Shown here one piece after another: positions 1 through 10,625 of a stretch of 64,000 nucleotides of DNA. The DNA is from Epiperipatus broadwayi. Taxonomy: Eukaryota > Onychophora > Udeonychophora > Euonychophora > Peripatidae. Position 1 is the first letter of the stretch, and the number at the start of each line of letters is the position of its first letter. A program made the translations under genes and the position numbers. The notes beneath the pieces were generated by a model. The model worked only from the letters and a program-made list of their open reading frames with translations. It was not told the origin of the DNA and did no database searches. The stretch covers positions 2,702,001 through 2,766,000 of the forward strand of contig JAQFVV010000143.1 of assembly GCA_028023455.1 (NCBI GenBank), read 5' to 3'.

Positions 1-97
1 ATTTCTCAATTTAAATGTTTGGCATTCTGAGGAAATAATGATTGAGTTATTTCATAGTTTGATGTCATTGTGTTAAAAACTTATTTTAAAATCACAG

Positions 98-765
98 ACA
101 AAACTCCATACAGTAGAGCCACTCATTGCAAGCCAGAGTAATCAATGGATGCATGAAAATTTGTGCATAAAATCCCTATCTAGTGCCTACTCATCCCTAG
201 ACTAGTTTCTAGATTGTGGCTTTCATAAGTGAACAGCCTTGGATATGAGAGTACTGCATCTAGATCTTTGGATCTAATGCAACCCTCTAGTAGTCACCTT
301 TTACTTTAGTTAACTATAAAGCTTTGAGTCCAAAATGAAAACACAATAATATTTTCAAGCTAAACTCATTAGCTTGTATGGTTGTATAGATCTGAACTCA
401 GTTCAGCATCTATATTTTTTGGTGTCTTTGGTTCTTTAATAACCACAGTTACCATAATCCTACTGGGCAGTATTGGTATTAAATCTTCATACATCACATG
501 ATCACCATTTTTCATACTTACACAAGTTGTTTTCACAGAGGCAGTGCTCTCAGAGCCAAGGCTCCTTACTGATGAAAACCACAAGCTAGAAACTAGTCTG
601 GGAATATTTGCTGAGTAGGGAATAAATAGAGATTTTATGCACAAACCTTCCTGCATCCATTGATCACTCTGGCTTGCATTGAGTGATGCTACTGTGGGGA
701 GAGTTTTGCCTCTGTGAAAACAGCTTGTATAAGCATAAAGAATGGTGATCATGTGATTTTTTTTT
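98..765. repeat. Foldback repeat, family FB-A copy 1 (head-to-head inverted dimer)
   Basis: The left arm (about 100-260) is the reverse complement of the right arm (about 540-720). Both contain the recognisable string CCATACAGTAG, then GCAAGCCAGAGTAATCAATG, a TTTATGCACAAA-type segment and a CTAGTCT motif. The middle (260-530) is unrelated spacer. The outer right edge runs into AATGGTGATCATGTGAT, which recurs next to other FB-A copies. The right arm contains CTGATGA at 569-575 and GAAA at 589-592 reading outward; the left arm has the mutated equivalent on the - strand. No protein is encoded. Confidence 0.8.
569..592 (+). ncRNA. Hammerhead-like motif in FB-A right arm (degenerate)
   Basis: CTGATGA at 569-575 is followed by a short possible stem-loop and then GAAA at 589-592. 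The stem is weak in this copy, and no U16.1-type partner is obvious after the GAAA. It is probably a relic rather than an active ribozyme. The same CTGATGA...GAAAC(C/T)AGTCTGG arrangement occurs in other FB-A and FB-B arms. Confidence 0.35.
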
Positions 766-884
766 AAATCATTGAAAATAATTTTTTTCCTTAATATTTT
801 TAATTATGTATTATATTTTTTAAAATGTTATTATTTATATGATGTCTTTTTAGTATGATATATCATGTTTCAAAATCATTTTAG

Positions 885-1084
885 ATCTGCTTTTGATAGT
901 TTATGGGCTGACATAAGAAGTATTTCAAATGAAGAAATGGATATGCATGAAAAAAGGCGTCGTTATATACAAACTATTATCTGGTTTATTGGTTGTTTAC
1001 TTTTCGCTCTTTTTATTCCTGGAATAGGTTTAGTTATTTCTGGATTAGGCAGTCTGGCAGCTGCATTCATCTTTGTGTTTCCTG
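885..1084 (+). CDS. SLC38-family amino acid transporter, penultimate coding exon
   Basis: This exon encodes part of a sodium-coupled neutral amino acid transporter of the SLC38 (SNAT) family, a multi-pass membrane protein. The translated stretch has a basic, polar segment ending in KRRRYIQ, then a hydrophobic helix (IIWFIGCLLFALFIP), then GIGLVISGLGSLAAAFIFVFPG. The -IP-x-I-x-x-VIS-x-x-G-x-x-x-x-FIFxFPG pattern is what I know from SNAT7/SNAT8-type proteins near their C-terminus. The exon is taken to start after the acceptor CATTTTAG at 884, because the earlier AG at 853 would put an in-frame TGA at 856-858 inside the exon. It ends at the donor G|GTAAGA at 1084/1085. It begins with the third base of a split codon and ends with the first base of the next. 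Upstream exons lie outside the window. Which SLC38 paralogue this is cannot be settled here. Confidence 0.85.
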
Positions 1085-1688
1085 GTAAGAAACTATTTGC
1101 TATATTTATTCTTTGAAAACCTTATTTAAATTAACTATAATTTAATAAGAACTACAAATATATTATAAATATTTGTATGTTGACTATTTTGTGTTGAATA
1201 TTTTTTAGACTTCAGTAAATTTATTTTTAATACTTTTCTTTATATACTTAGAAGAATAAAATATATACATACCTGATACAAATATGACTTTAATTAATAT
1301 TTTTTATGTCTATAAAAAACAATCACTAAGAAATATATATTTTTCATACAGAAGTGGTTCTTGGAAAATAAAGGTATTTTTATTGTAATTGAAGGATTGG
1401 AAGATAAGTGCTTATTTTGTTTGAATCATGAATTTACTTCTATTAATGTATACTATTAATTATGAAAAGTTTTAATTTGATTGTATTGTTAACCAAAGAA
1501 GTGAATATTAACCAGGATTTGTAAAAATTACAGTAGATTTTTTAATAATATTATTTCAAGTAAGAAAATATAATAATTAAAGAAAAAATCATTAATTTGG
1601 AAAATATATATATATATGTAGTATTCGAATCAATATATATATATATTAAAGTACTATAAAATTCACATAAATTATTTATTACAAGTAC

Positions 1689-1719
1689 TTTCAACTATAC
1701 ATCTTGTAGTCTTTATCAA
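1689..1719 (-). ncRNA. Hairpin with hammerhead-like flanks, Penelope left arm
   Basis: On the - strand TTGATAA is followed by a 5 bp stem (GACTA with TAGTT, one G-U pair) and then GAAA. It lies just beyond the end of the GIY-YIG homology. The mirrored copy at 2822-2852 has the same hairpin with GAAA changed to AAAA. This is not a full hammerhead core, because CUGANGA is replaced by UUGAUAA, but the position and shape match the motif downstream of the other Penelope-like fragment at 4879-4905. Confidence 0.4.
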
Positions 1720-1791
1720 CTATGTAAGATTAAATAATCAAAACGAGACTTCCTTTCACAATTTGGTTTAGTTCTCTCATAATTCTGTTAT

Positions 1792-2240
1792 TTAACATTT
1801 GATGATTGCTGATTCATTAACGTTTGATGATTTCTTGAAATCAACATAACCTCTTATTTTACGTTTATTGCGGTAACGTTCAATTTGCTTAATTTTTATA
1901 TTTTTATAATAAAATTTAAATCTATATTGACAAAATATATTATGATCAAAAATAATAGATGATGAAGATTTATTTATATCTTTTCCTGATTGTTTCTCTT
2001 TTTGAATTCTATTATATAAAAGTATATGCTCTTTTATTCTCTTCTCCAATATACATTTAGATTCACTGATATATTGTAAGCCACATTTACATATCAATTT
2101 ATGTATAATACAATTTTGATTAAAATTTGAATTTTGAATTTTAGAATTAATCTATTTGTATTATTTGTTGAGAAAAAAACAATATGACAAACCATTATAA
2201 ATTCTAATAAACTTAACCTACTCATCCGATATAAATGGCA
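1792..2240 (-). pseudogene. Penelope-like GIY-YIG endonuclease remnant, left arm
   Basis: The - strand reading frame from about 2097 down contains ICKCGLQYISESK, then LEKRIKEHILLYNRIQKEK. This fits the GIY-YIG core of Penelope-like elements: the tail of the first motif, a CKCG pair, Y-I-x-E-(S/T) for the second motif, then the R of KRIKEH. The upstream linker is shifted out of frame, and the frame stops in divergent sequence at 1792. In the intact family this domain nicks target DNA during retrotransposition. Here it is a fossil, and the G of YIG is changed to S. It is the mirror image of the copy at 2275. Confidence 0.75.
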
Positions 2241-2274
2241 TTGGAATCTATTTTGTTATTTTTAATGGATTCCA

Positions 2275-2720
2275 ATGCCATTTATATCAGATGAGCAAGT
2301 TAAGTTTATTAGGAGAATTTATAATGGTTTGTGTCAAATTGCTTTTTTCTCAACAAATAATACAAGTAGATTACTTAATAATTCTAAAATTCAAAATTTT
2401 AATTTTAATCAAAATTGTACTATATGTAAATTGATATGTAAATGTGGCTTACAAAATATCGGTGAATCTAAATATACATTGGAGAAGAGAATAAAAGAGC
2501 ATATGCGATTATATAATAGAATTCAAAAAGAGAAACAGGAAAAGATGTAAATAAACCTTCATCATCAGTTATATTTGATCATAATAAATCTTGTCAATAT
2601 GGATTTAAATTTGATTATAAAAATATAAAAATTATGCAAATTGAACGTTGCCACAATAAACGTAAAATAAAAGAGGCTATGTTGATTTCAAGAAATCATC
2701 AAATGTTAATGAATCGGCAA
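2275..2720 (+). pseudogene. Penelope-like linker plus GIY-YIG remnant, right arm
   Basis: The frame begins with PFISDEQVKFIRRIYN, then FFSTNNTSRLLNNSK. This resembles the linker that joins the reverse transcriptase to the GIY-YIG domain in Penelope-like elements (a PFI...IRRI...F.TNNTLR..L.NSK pattern). It continues with LICKCGLQNIGESK and LEKRIKEHMRLYNR. The frame stops at 2548-2550 after EKQEKM. Compared with the left arm, a small deletion there shifts the frame, and the remaining homology continues to about 2720 in another frame. It is inactive, truncated and without an RT. Confidence 0.75.
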
Positions 2721-4169
2721 TCATTAAATGTTAAAATAACAGAATTGTGGGAGAACTAAACTAAATTGGATTATGGGTATTGTGAAAGGAAGTCTCATTT
2801 TGATTATTCAATGTTATATAATTGATAAAGACTACAAGATGTATAGTCAAAAGTACTTCTAATAAATAACTATAATTTATGTGAATTTTGCTGTATTTTA
2901 ATATATATATTGACTTGAATATTACATATATTTTGGAAAGAATACAGGCATCAAACTTTATTTGGCATCATAGATATTGGAACAATACATACTGTATCAT
3001 AATAAATTTTTGAAGAGAAACATTAATGGCTTTAAAACATTTTCACAAACTGAAAACTTTTGTTATATTGTTTTAAATAATTATTATAATTGTAAACATA
3101 CATTTTCATGTGCACATCTTAAACTTTGAAATATCTATAAAATCTTAAAACTTTTGTTCTATTGTATATATACTGCATGTAGAGCCTTATTCATGGAAGT
3201 TCAACAGATTTCAGGAGTCAAGTCTTATCCTTCCTGTATTCTTGCTATTTTCATTTATTTATTTAATTATACAGTTTTAATAACTTATTTACATGTTGTA
3301 TAAATAATTTAATTGTATAGTATAAAAATTAGATTTTTCAACATATTATAAACACATTTAAATTTGATTCAACTTCACATTATAGTAAAAATACATATTC
3401 CTCCAAAGAAAAAAAACATTATAGTTAATATTAATACACATGATTGTATATCTAAACTAATTTATTCTTTTATAATAATCAGCAATCTTAGTTTCTCTTT
3501 TCATCATTTTACATCTTAATATTACTACGAGTTTTGTCTGTTTTATTTGTTATTGATTGTATCTTTTTGTTATTATTTTATTGGAAATAATATATGTAAT
3601 ATATATATAATTGACTGAAAAACTAATAAAATTTGTCATCTTTTTTTAATTTGATTTACTAATAATTATTATTGACATTTATAACTAAATCAATCTTTGC
3701 TTCCTTTTTTTATATTCATTAATCTCTCTTTTTTTAAAAAATCTTATTATATTGAATCATTTACATTAGTGTAGGGCTCAGTTGCTGTTTGCTTTTGCAT
3801 GCCATTGATGATCACTTCACACTAATAATGGGATCACATATTTAAGCAATTACATTTCCATTCTTTAAATACATGCGCAACAATTCTGTTGCCTTTTTTT
3901 TTTTTTTGTCTTTTTTTAACTTTTTATTTATTTTTGTAGTTTTTTTCTTCTGGAGTTAGAATGATAAAATGGTCACTCATTTATGATTGACTGCTAATGA
4001 TAATGATGATATCTTTTATCATTCATTGACATTAATGTAACAATTGACTTAATCAATGAGTCATCAGATGACAATTTTGGGTTCTTATAGTCTTGATTTA
4101 ATCATATTTTTATTAATGGCAGAGAGTAATAAAAGAAGTTTCTGCTCTTTGATACTGCATAGAAATAAC

Positions 4170-4786
4170 TGTTTGTTTAGCTTTGAAGCTGACAAACGAA
4201 GCAATATCGAAACTTATAGAAATGAGCTCATCAAGGCAAAATAGAATCAACGAGCCATTGATAATGTTATTAAGAAATTTAAAAGAAGGCCGAATCACGA
4301 GTTGAAACAAAATCAAACGTGTATTTTGCTACCATATATCAAAAATATTTATAGAAAATTGCAATTTTTTGCTCGGAGTTCTGTGTGTGTTTTCGTTCGG
4401 CCCCTAATTTGAACAGGTGTATAAACACCACCAAAGATTATATTCTTTCAGTGCAAGCACAACAGGCGGTCTACAAGATTGCATGTAGCGAAAACAGCTG
4501 CCCAGCTGCATATTATGGGGAGACGAGGGCATCGGTTCAAACAAGATTATCCCAACATGTGTATGCGTACAATAAGGCCTTAGTTGACTCATCCCACCCT
4601 TCAATTTTTGTTCAGCATGCAATGACTGTAGATCATTTATGCAGACCAGATGGACCAAGAGTATTGTGTAGGGAGCGGAATGATTTGCGAAGAAAGGTTA
4701 AGGAGGCATGTTTCATTATCTCGGATGAACATGCAATGAACAAAAGGGAGTCTTTTTATACCTTGTCGAAGAAATGGCAAGTGTAG
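4170..4786 (+). pseudogene. Penelope-like element linker and GIY-YIG endonuclease domain
   Basis: This fragment encodes the C-terminal end of a Penelope-like retroelement polyprotein. The first part (about 4180-4380, with one stop and a frame change) reads RSNIETYRNELIKAK, AIDNVIKKFKRRP and LPYIKNIYRKL, which fits the RT-to-endonuclease linker. The open frame to 4786 then gives FRSAPNLNRCINTTKD followed by the GIY-YIG domain. VYKIACSENSC is the first motif plus a cysteine pair, YYGETRASVQTRLSQH is the second motif with the catalytic-type Arg and a His, and NKRESFY near the end may hold the Glu. The cysteine and histidine positions fit the zinc-binding insertion of this family. The domain frame of 133 codons is uninterrupted, so this copy is younger or better kept than the palindromic pair at 1620-2930. 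The RT domain is absent. Confidence 0.8.
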
Positions 4787-4878
4787 GTGCTCTGATTCTA
4801 ATTTGCATATTTACCCGGTTTTGTCGGATATTTGCATATCAGTATATCATTGAAAAACGATAAGAGAGTTTGTACTTC

Positions 4879-4905
4879 TTGATAATGAAGGGTAAGCCTT
4901 CGAAA
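4879..4905 (+). ncRNA. Hammerhead-like hairpin downstream of GIY-YIG frame
   Basis: TTGATAA (4879-4885), a perfect 5 bp stem GAAGG (4887-4891) with CCTTC (4897-4901) closed by a 5 nt loop, then GAAA (4902-4905). It lies about 95 bp after the stop codon of the Penelope-like frame. Penelope-like elements are known to carry hammerhead ribozymes in their flanking repeats. This one departs from the CUGANGA consensus, so activity is doubtful. Confidence 0.4.
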
Positions 4906-5239
4906 ATGTTTGAAGATTTAATAAAATTGTTATTATTTATAGAATTGTTCAAGATAATTGTTCAATATATCATATTCAAATTATATAATGTGTGCATATT
5001 TAATACTAACACATATTAAAGTTTTACATATTTTATATATGTCTTTATGGAAAGATTTGAGCATGTGTATAAATTTGAATTTATATTGAAATGAAAATCT
5101 CCATTTCAGATTTAATTTAAGTAGTTTGCATATGGGGGGAGATTAGTTTATTTTTAATACCAAATTTAATGAGTGTACAACCATCTAGAAGTTACTAAGT
5201 AAAACTTTTGTAGTATTTAATGATTTTAACATATATATA

Positions 5240-5995
5240 TATGTTATATAAAGAACTTGCAAATAAGCTCTTAACAAGCTTTGCAGAATATCCCTAACCC
5301 CAGATTGGGTTCTGCTGCTGGCTTCCTCAGTGAGATGCTAGGATACTCAAGCATTAGATTAAAAATAGCAGTACAAGCCCAGCACTTTATCTAATGGATA
5401 ACTATTAAATAGAAAATCTGAATTTTTCAGACATCCATATGTCTTCCAATTCAGCTATCTAACTTAAATATCCATATGAGACTGAACTAAGTTTAGATAC
5501 ACCATATATTAATAGCTTTAGCAATATAAAATAGTCAAAACCGTAATAGCAAAAAATAACATTTGTAATACAAGCTTGTTTAAATTAAGTCATGTGACAT
5601 CTGGCTTGATTTTTTTTTTTTTTTGTAATTTTATTTTTTGCTATTAAGGCTTTGGTGATTTTATATTACTAAAGCTATTAATATATGGTGTATCTGAACT
5701 TAGTTCAGTCCCATATAGCTATTTAAGTTAGATAGCTGGATTTGAAGACATATGGATGTCTGAAAATATCAGATTTTCTACTTACTAGTTATCCATTAGA
5801 TTAAGTGCTGGACTTGTCCTAGTATTTTTAATCTAATGCTTGAATATCCTAGCACTTCACTGAGGAAGTCAATAGCAGAAACCAGTCTGGGGTTAGGGAT
5901 ATTCTGCAAAGCTTGTTAAGAGCTTATTTGTGAGCTCTTTATATAACATTTGTAATAAAAGCTTGTTTAAATTAGGTCATGTGGCATCTGAATTG
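5240..5995. repeat. Foldback repeat, family FB-B copy 1
   Basis: Arms of about 300 bp (5245-5550 and 5640-5945) are inverted copies. They share GCTTTGCAGAATATCCCTAA, AGCATTAGATTAAAAAT, ACATCCATATGTCTTC and ACACCATATATTAATAGC-type segments. The segment ACATTTGTAATA..AGCTTGTTTAAATTA, then GTCATGTG, occurs both in the centre (about 5560) and just outside the right arm (about 5945), so the element also has a direct-repeat component. Both arms carry an outward-reading CTGAGGA...GAA(A/C)CC motif. No coding capacity is seen. Confidence 0.8.
5860..5881 (+). ncRNA. Hammerhead-like motif in FB-B copy 1 right arm (degenerate)
   Basis: CTGAGGA at 5860-5866 and GAAA at 5878-5881 with a poorly paired segment between them. 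The mirrored left arm (5330 down to 5309, - strand) has CTGAGGA and GAAC with a better AGC/GCAGC-type segment. Position 7 of the hammerhead core is variable, so CUGAGGA is compatible. The motif is a relic. Confidence 0.3.
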
Positions 5996-8124
5996 ATTTT
6001 TTTTCAATATATATTATAATGGTCAGGGAGATCAGAGTCTTACTGTATCTGCCATACAGGGTGTCACCAGGCTACTCTAACCTGGAAAATTTATATAGTA
6101 GGCAGATACTTACTGTAAAGATCCAATTTTGTTTTATTTTAGACCGTTAGCCCATGCCGCTAGCTCAAGGATGCAGAGATTTATAATACATACTTCTTAA
6201 AAATGTACTGTTAATATTAAAAAATATATATATTTTTAATATTTAAAAGAAAATAAAAATAAGCCACTGCCAGTAATAACACACAAAAAACATTTATTAA
6301 TGCGCATATATAAATATTTAAAATTGAGGAATAAATTTAGACTTCACTATTAATTTTAAATTGGTTATTATTTTTTAAATTTAAATTATTATTTAAGAAA
6401 ATCCGCACAGATGGACATTTTAATAAATTTTACTTTAGAATGTTGAGTATAGATAGACTACATAGATTTCTCAGTTAAAAACTTTTCGAACAATCATAGT
6501 TCATAGCCAAACCAACACCTGCTTGCAGATATATGGATGCAACCATTGCAATATGAAGATGCTAGCATAAAACCACGCAGACAGGAATGTGCATCTGACA
6601 GCGTGATATTATTTGAAGGTCATAATCCTCGTCCAATACAGGAATGTGCGTCTGTCTGGAAAAGGAATGATGTATATAAAATAATTAAATGCTACATATG
6701 GGGGAGAGCGGTCTATCTGCCGACTTATAGTCCCTATCCATAGAGCTTTTTAAAAGGGGTCAATGTCATAGGAAATACATCTGTGTACATTGCAACGCAA
6801 TGACTATGCCTTTGGGTCATGCATTCAGTTGGGCACATTGTCCTGTATGCTAAACATGCTTCACATTACATTGATATAAACACCCATATATCCCTCCACC
6901 AGCATTGACCTAACTACGAGATAAACTAAATCTCTTCAAAATAAACATAAACAATTAAAATATAAAGTTATTAATTGAGAATTGCAGAGGGAAATTTACA
7001 ATAAAGTAAACCCAATGGCACTTATCATAAGGTGCCACATTGACAACAATAACTTAAAAAATATATGAATAAATATGTTTGGACACTCAACATGAGGTGT
7101 CATATTTACCGATAAATATATATGAAAATAAAAAATAACTAAAAGTTAATGAATCTATGCAGCTATCTACACCCAACTTAAATTTAATACATTTTAGTTA
7201 ACAGAAATAAATAAATAAAAATGAAATAATTGAAATAGCAAACTTATATAAAAATAAATATTAATAATTGATTTAGAGTTCTATTTTTGGTCAGATAAGG
7301 GTCCATTTATTTATATTACTTTTTTTTTTACGGATTGATTACTTATTGAAGATATATTTATTTAAAAGAAAGTTCAATTGGTAAAAGTTTATACGGATTG
7401 TACAGATTTAGAGGTCTATCTTCGTGATCACTTATGTAGATTGTTTGTCCTTTTTTAAAATGAAGCTGCTACTTGCCATTTCTCTTGGTCCATAATTATC
7501 ATATGGAGGTCTCAGCTGGTTGTCAAGAAATTAAATCTATTGCAGACTCCTACATCGTGAAGTTTGCAATATAACTACAGTTCAATGTAGATTCAAAGTC
7601 AGCTCTAAGACAACAACAATTATAAATTCCTATATTTTGGCTTTTATATTTTTATTAGCCTCTTATCAGCATTTTCCCAGATCCATCAAGCAAAACGTCA
7701 CTAATCCTAGAGTCTCTTTTTTGGTCCGTGCTGTGGCTTGGTGCTTCCATTGATCAATCTTTAATTTCCTTCTCTTATCTAACCTTTATTATTTAAGTGT
7801 CCCAAGGGCCAGTTTGCTTTATATTTAATTAATAAAATAATCATTTTCATTTTAAGATTAAAACATGATTTTTTTTAAAATATTGAATCAAATTAACACT
7901 TTTTTTTTCATTGCTTTTAAATGAAAAATATTAATCTTTACATCTTTACTTTTTTACAAAAAAAAAATACTTTCATATACTTTTTTTTTTTTAAATAGTT
8001 TTAAAGTTTTTCATCTGTGCGACAATATAACTTTTAATTTTCAATTAAGTTTTTTTTTTTTTAATAAATCAATTTTTATTTACAAACGGCATATGTAATA
8101 CCATTACAATATATATATATTAAT

Positions 8125-8725
8125 GAATCAAGTCATACACCACATGACTTATTTAGCTAGTATTTACAAATGTGATATAAAGAACATGTTAATATCTCTA
8201 AACAAGCTTTTTTTTTTATTTTTACTGATAAATGCAGCAAGAGAACATAGTCAAAATCTCTACCTAGACTTATCTCCATTCCAAACTGGTTTCAAGCTAA
8301 TAGCTTTCATCAGTGAATAGCTAAGACATCCAGACACCAGATCCAAAATACAAACTCAAGCACAGCATTTATCTAATACTTAACTAGTAAGTAGAGAATC
8401 TGAAATTTTCAGATATCTCTACTTATCCCCACCCCAAACTGGTTTCAAGCTAATGGCTCTTGTTAGTGAGGAGTCTGAAAATTTCGGATTTTTCTACTTA
8501 AGTATTAGATAATGGGCTTGAGTTTGTATTTTGAATCTGGTATCAGGATGTCATAGCTTCTCAACGATGAAAGCCATTAGCTTGAAACCAGTTTGGAGAT
8601 GAGGATAAGTCTAGATAGAGATTTTGAATGTATTCTCTTGCTGCATTTATCGGTAAAAATAAAATAAGCTTGTTTAGAGTTATTAACATGCTCTTATTAG
8701 CATGCTCTTTATATATATATATATG
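8125..8725. repeat. Foldback repeat, family FB-B copy 2
   Basis: The left arm (about 8180-8420) and right arm (about 8480-8715) are inverted copies. They share AACAAGCTT, CTGATAAATGCAGCAAGAGA, CTAGACTTATC and CCAAACTGGTTTCAAGCTAA-type segments. A third partial copy of the CCAAACTGGTTTC segment lies in the middle (about 8432). The outer left edge contains the CACATGACTTA string that also borders FB-B copy 1. Both arms bear outward-reading hammerhead-like motifs. Confidence 0.8.
8290..8313 (-). ncRNA. Hammerhead-like core in FB-B copy 2 left arm
   Basis: Reading the - strand from 8313 there is CTGATGA, then a perfect 4 bp stem AAGC/GCTT with a 5 nt loop TATTA, then GAAA at 8293-8290, followed by CCAGTTTGG. 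This matches the conserved C3-A9 and G12-A14 core with a stem II. The base expected as U16.1 before the cleavage site is not evident after CCAGTTTGG, so a complete ribozyme is not shown. The right arm has the same hairpin but ACGATGA in place of CTGATGA (8564-8587). Confidence 0.45.
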
Positions 8726-9244
8726 TACACACATCTATGTTTGGTATGTAAATTTTACTTAAATTATATTCAAATAGTTTTGATAAATGAAGGAAAATGT
8801 TTTTTTTTTTCTTTCAAAAAAACTTTAATCCTTATTTAAAAATATTTTTAAGAAAATTTGATTTTTATTAAGGTAAAAATTAAAAAGTTTTTTTTTTTTT
8901 TTTAGAACAATAATGGATTACATGTACAGGATGAGTTTTTTCATTTTTAATTAAGATAATATATAATTAAAATCAAGAGTCATACTGTATTAACTGTAAA
9001 TTATCAAAAGAAAACAAAGGAATTTAGTATTTTAATTTGTAAATTTGAATTACTTTAAAATATAGATTATTTAATTTAATTAGTCCCAAAAATAAAATTT
9101 GTTATCATAGCTTTTCTTTGTAATTAAAAATTACATGAGATAAGAACTTTATATAAATAGTCCTGAAAAAAAAAAAGGTCTCTTGCTTCTTTATTTCTTC
9201 AACTTTGTGCTAGAGCCATCATCATCCTCAAAGTGAAACTGCAT

Positions 9245-9310
9245 TGCTGATAAGACAAGACTGAAACCTCTCTAGAGTGCTGATAAGACAAGAGTGAAAC
9301 CTCTCTAGAG
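9245..9310 (+). repeat. Tandem pair of 33 bp units
   Basis: TGCTGATAAGACAAGA.TGAAAC and the following CTCTCTAGAG occur twice in direct succession (9245-9277 and 9278-9310) with a single difference. The duplication looks recent. The sequence around it (9180-9500) is less AT-rich than its neighbours but is otherwise unrecognised. Confidence 0.75.
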
Positions 9311-9869
9311 TACCTATAATCTTTCCTGTGACCAGGCTGTCTTATTCTAAAATCTTTCCCAAAAAGATAGCCATTCTCTTAAGAATGATCCTGATAATGC
9401 CTAATCAAGTCTTATCTATGTGAAGAACCTAGTTGTGTCAAAATAAATATCCTGAAGTGTGGAAACCTGATTATGACTCTAATAACTAATCATAATAAAT
9501 GAAAAATTTCCAGATCCTGAATTATAAGTTGCACTACAAATTTTCTTCCAATTTCTGTTTGAAATTTATGTACATGAATAAAAATAAAATCTGTTTCAAT
9601 TATAATTGTAAAGTGCTGAAAATCAGCTGAAAGTTGGATTATTTATTCATATGAAAGCAAAGTCTAGAGTTTGCCCATTTAACAGTTAAAAGATTTAGAG
9701 TACCATTATATAGAATGCCTTATTTCAAAGACTGTGGTGATTCTTTGTGATCTAGTGGACATATTAAGTATTGGTAATTGTTGCTTAGTCTGTATATTCT
9801 ATTGGTGCTATATATTGAGTTAACTAGCACAATAAAAAATAAAGACACAAGTAAGTTTGGTTACCTATT

Positions 9870-10600
9870 ATTTAATAATAACAATAAGCATTATTAGATG
9901 TGATATGTTGGACTATTTTCATCATCTATGAGTGAATGTTGAATGTATAGAAAATTTTAAACTTTATTTAAACTTTCCAAATACAAACAATTTGTTAGTA
10001 ATAACACACATATATAAACGGAATTGATAGTATATTTATATATTCATATACATATGGCTATTAGTTACAATTAGCCATAAGGTGTACAGAAACTATAATA
10101 TCATTTACTAACATAAATGGGAAATTCTAGATAATAAATCTAATGATGCCCTTTGGTAATGAAGGTTGTCAATAACTACAGATTTCTTTTTGTTTATTAC
10201 AATATGCATTTATATAACATTAATACCAATATTTCACTCTATTACATTCATTTCTGTAGCCATTTGCTTAAGCATGATTAATTAATGAACTTCAGATGAT
10301 AGTGCTAAAAAGATCTCCAGACTAGTTTCTGGCATTTGATTTTCATTAATGATACTACTATCTAGTATTCATTGATTATTTATGCTTACTGAGATTATTC
10401 TATGATAGAGAAATGTATAATGGATTACTGCTATTAATATAAATGCTAAATGTAAATTAGAAGAATTAGCTATTGTATGTGATAATATGTTGGACTATTT
10501 CCATCATCTATCATTAATTCATAGATAATGAAAATAATCCAACATATTATCACATCTAATATACCATCACCACAAACCTTCAGGAAAATTAGGTATTGTA
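9870..10600. repeat. Foldback family FB-C fragments
   Basis: TTAGATGTGATATGTTGGACTATTTTCATCATCTAT-type sequence occurs at about 9895, again in direct orientation at about 10477, and inverted at about 10505-10560. CACCACAAACCTTCAGGAAAA at 10568 recurs at 56380 beside the FB-C element near BBS4. A CTCCAGACTAGTTTCTGG segment (about 10317) is a decayed relative of the FB-A motif. These are broken copies; full boundaries are not resolved. Confidence 0.6.
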
Positions 10601-10625
10601 TTTTTTAATATATAACATTATATAT

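Larger units (their letters stand above)
1620..2930. mobile_element. Penelope-like element C-terminal fragments as a head-to-head palindrome
   Basis: Two arms of about 600 bp are reverse complements of each other, joined around 2240-2270 by a short spacer. GGCATTGGAATC-type sequence is repeated in opposite orientation at the junction. The outer parts (ACATCTTGTAGTCTTTATCAA at 1699-1719 and its complement near 2823-2843) also match. Each arm encodes, reading away from the centre, the linker and GIY-YIG region of a Penelope-like retroelement. Both arms therefore begin at about the same truncated 5' point. No reverse transcriptase domain is present. Confidence 0.8.

Noticed and set aside
369-752. 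A 127-codon - strand open frame
   Set aside because: It lies within the FB-A foldback arm and spacer, and the corresponding region of other FB-A copies does not keep the frame.
854-884. Acceptor at 853 as the start of the SLC38 exon
   Set aside because: It would place an in-frame TGA at 856-858 before the conserved sequence. The AG at 884 avoids this.
4053-4085. CTGATGA on the - strand next to the Penelope-like fragment
   Set aside because: No GAAA follows in the required window.
6530-6745. Open frame ending in YLPTYSPYP, reminiscent of the LPPYSPDLNP motif of Tc1/mariner transposases
   Set aside because: The match is a few residues long, at the end of a frame with no other transposase similarity, and no DDE/DDD context is visible.
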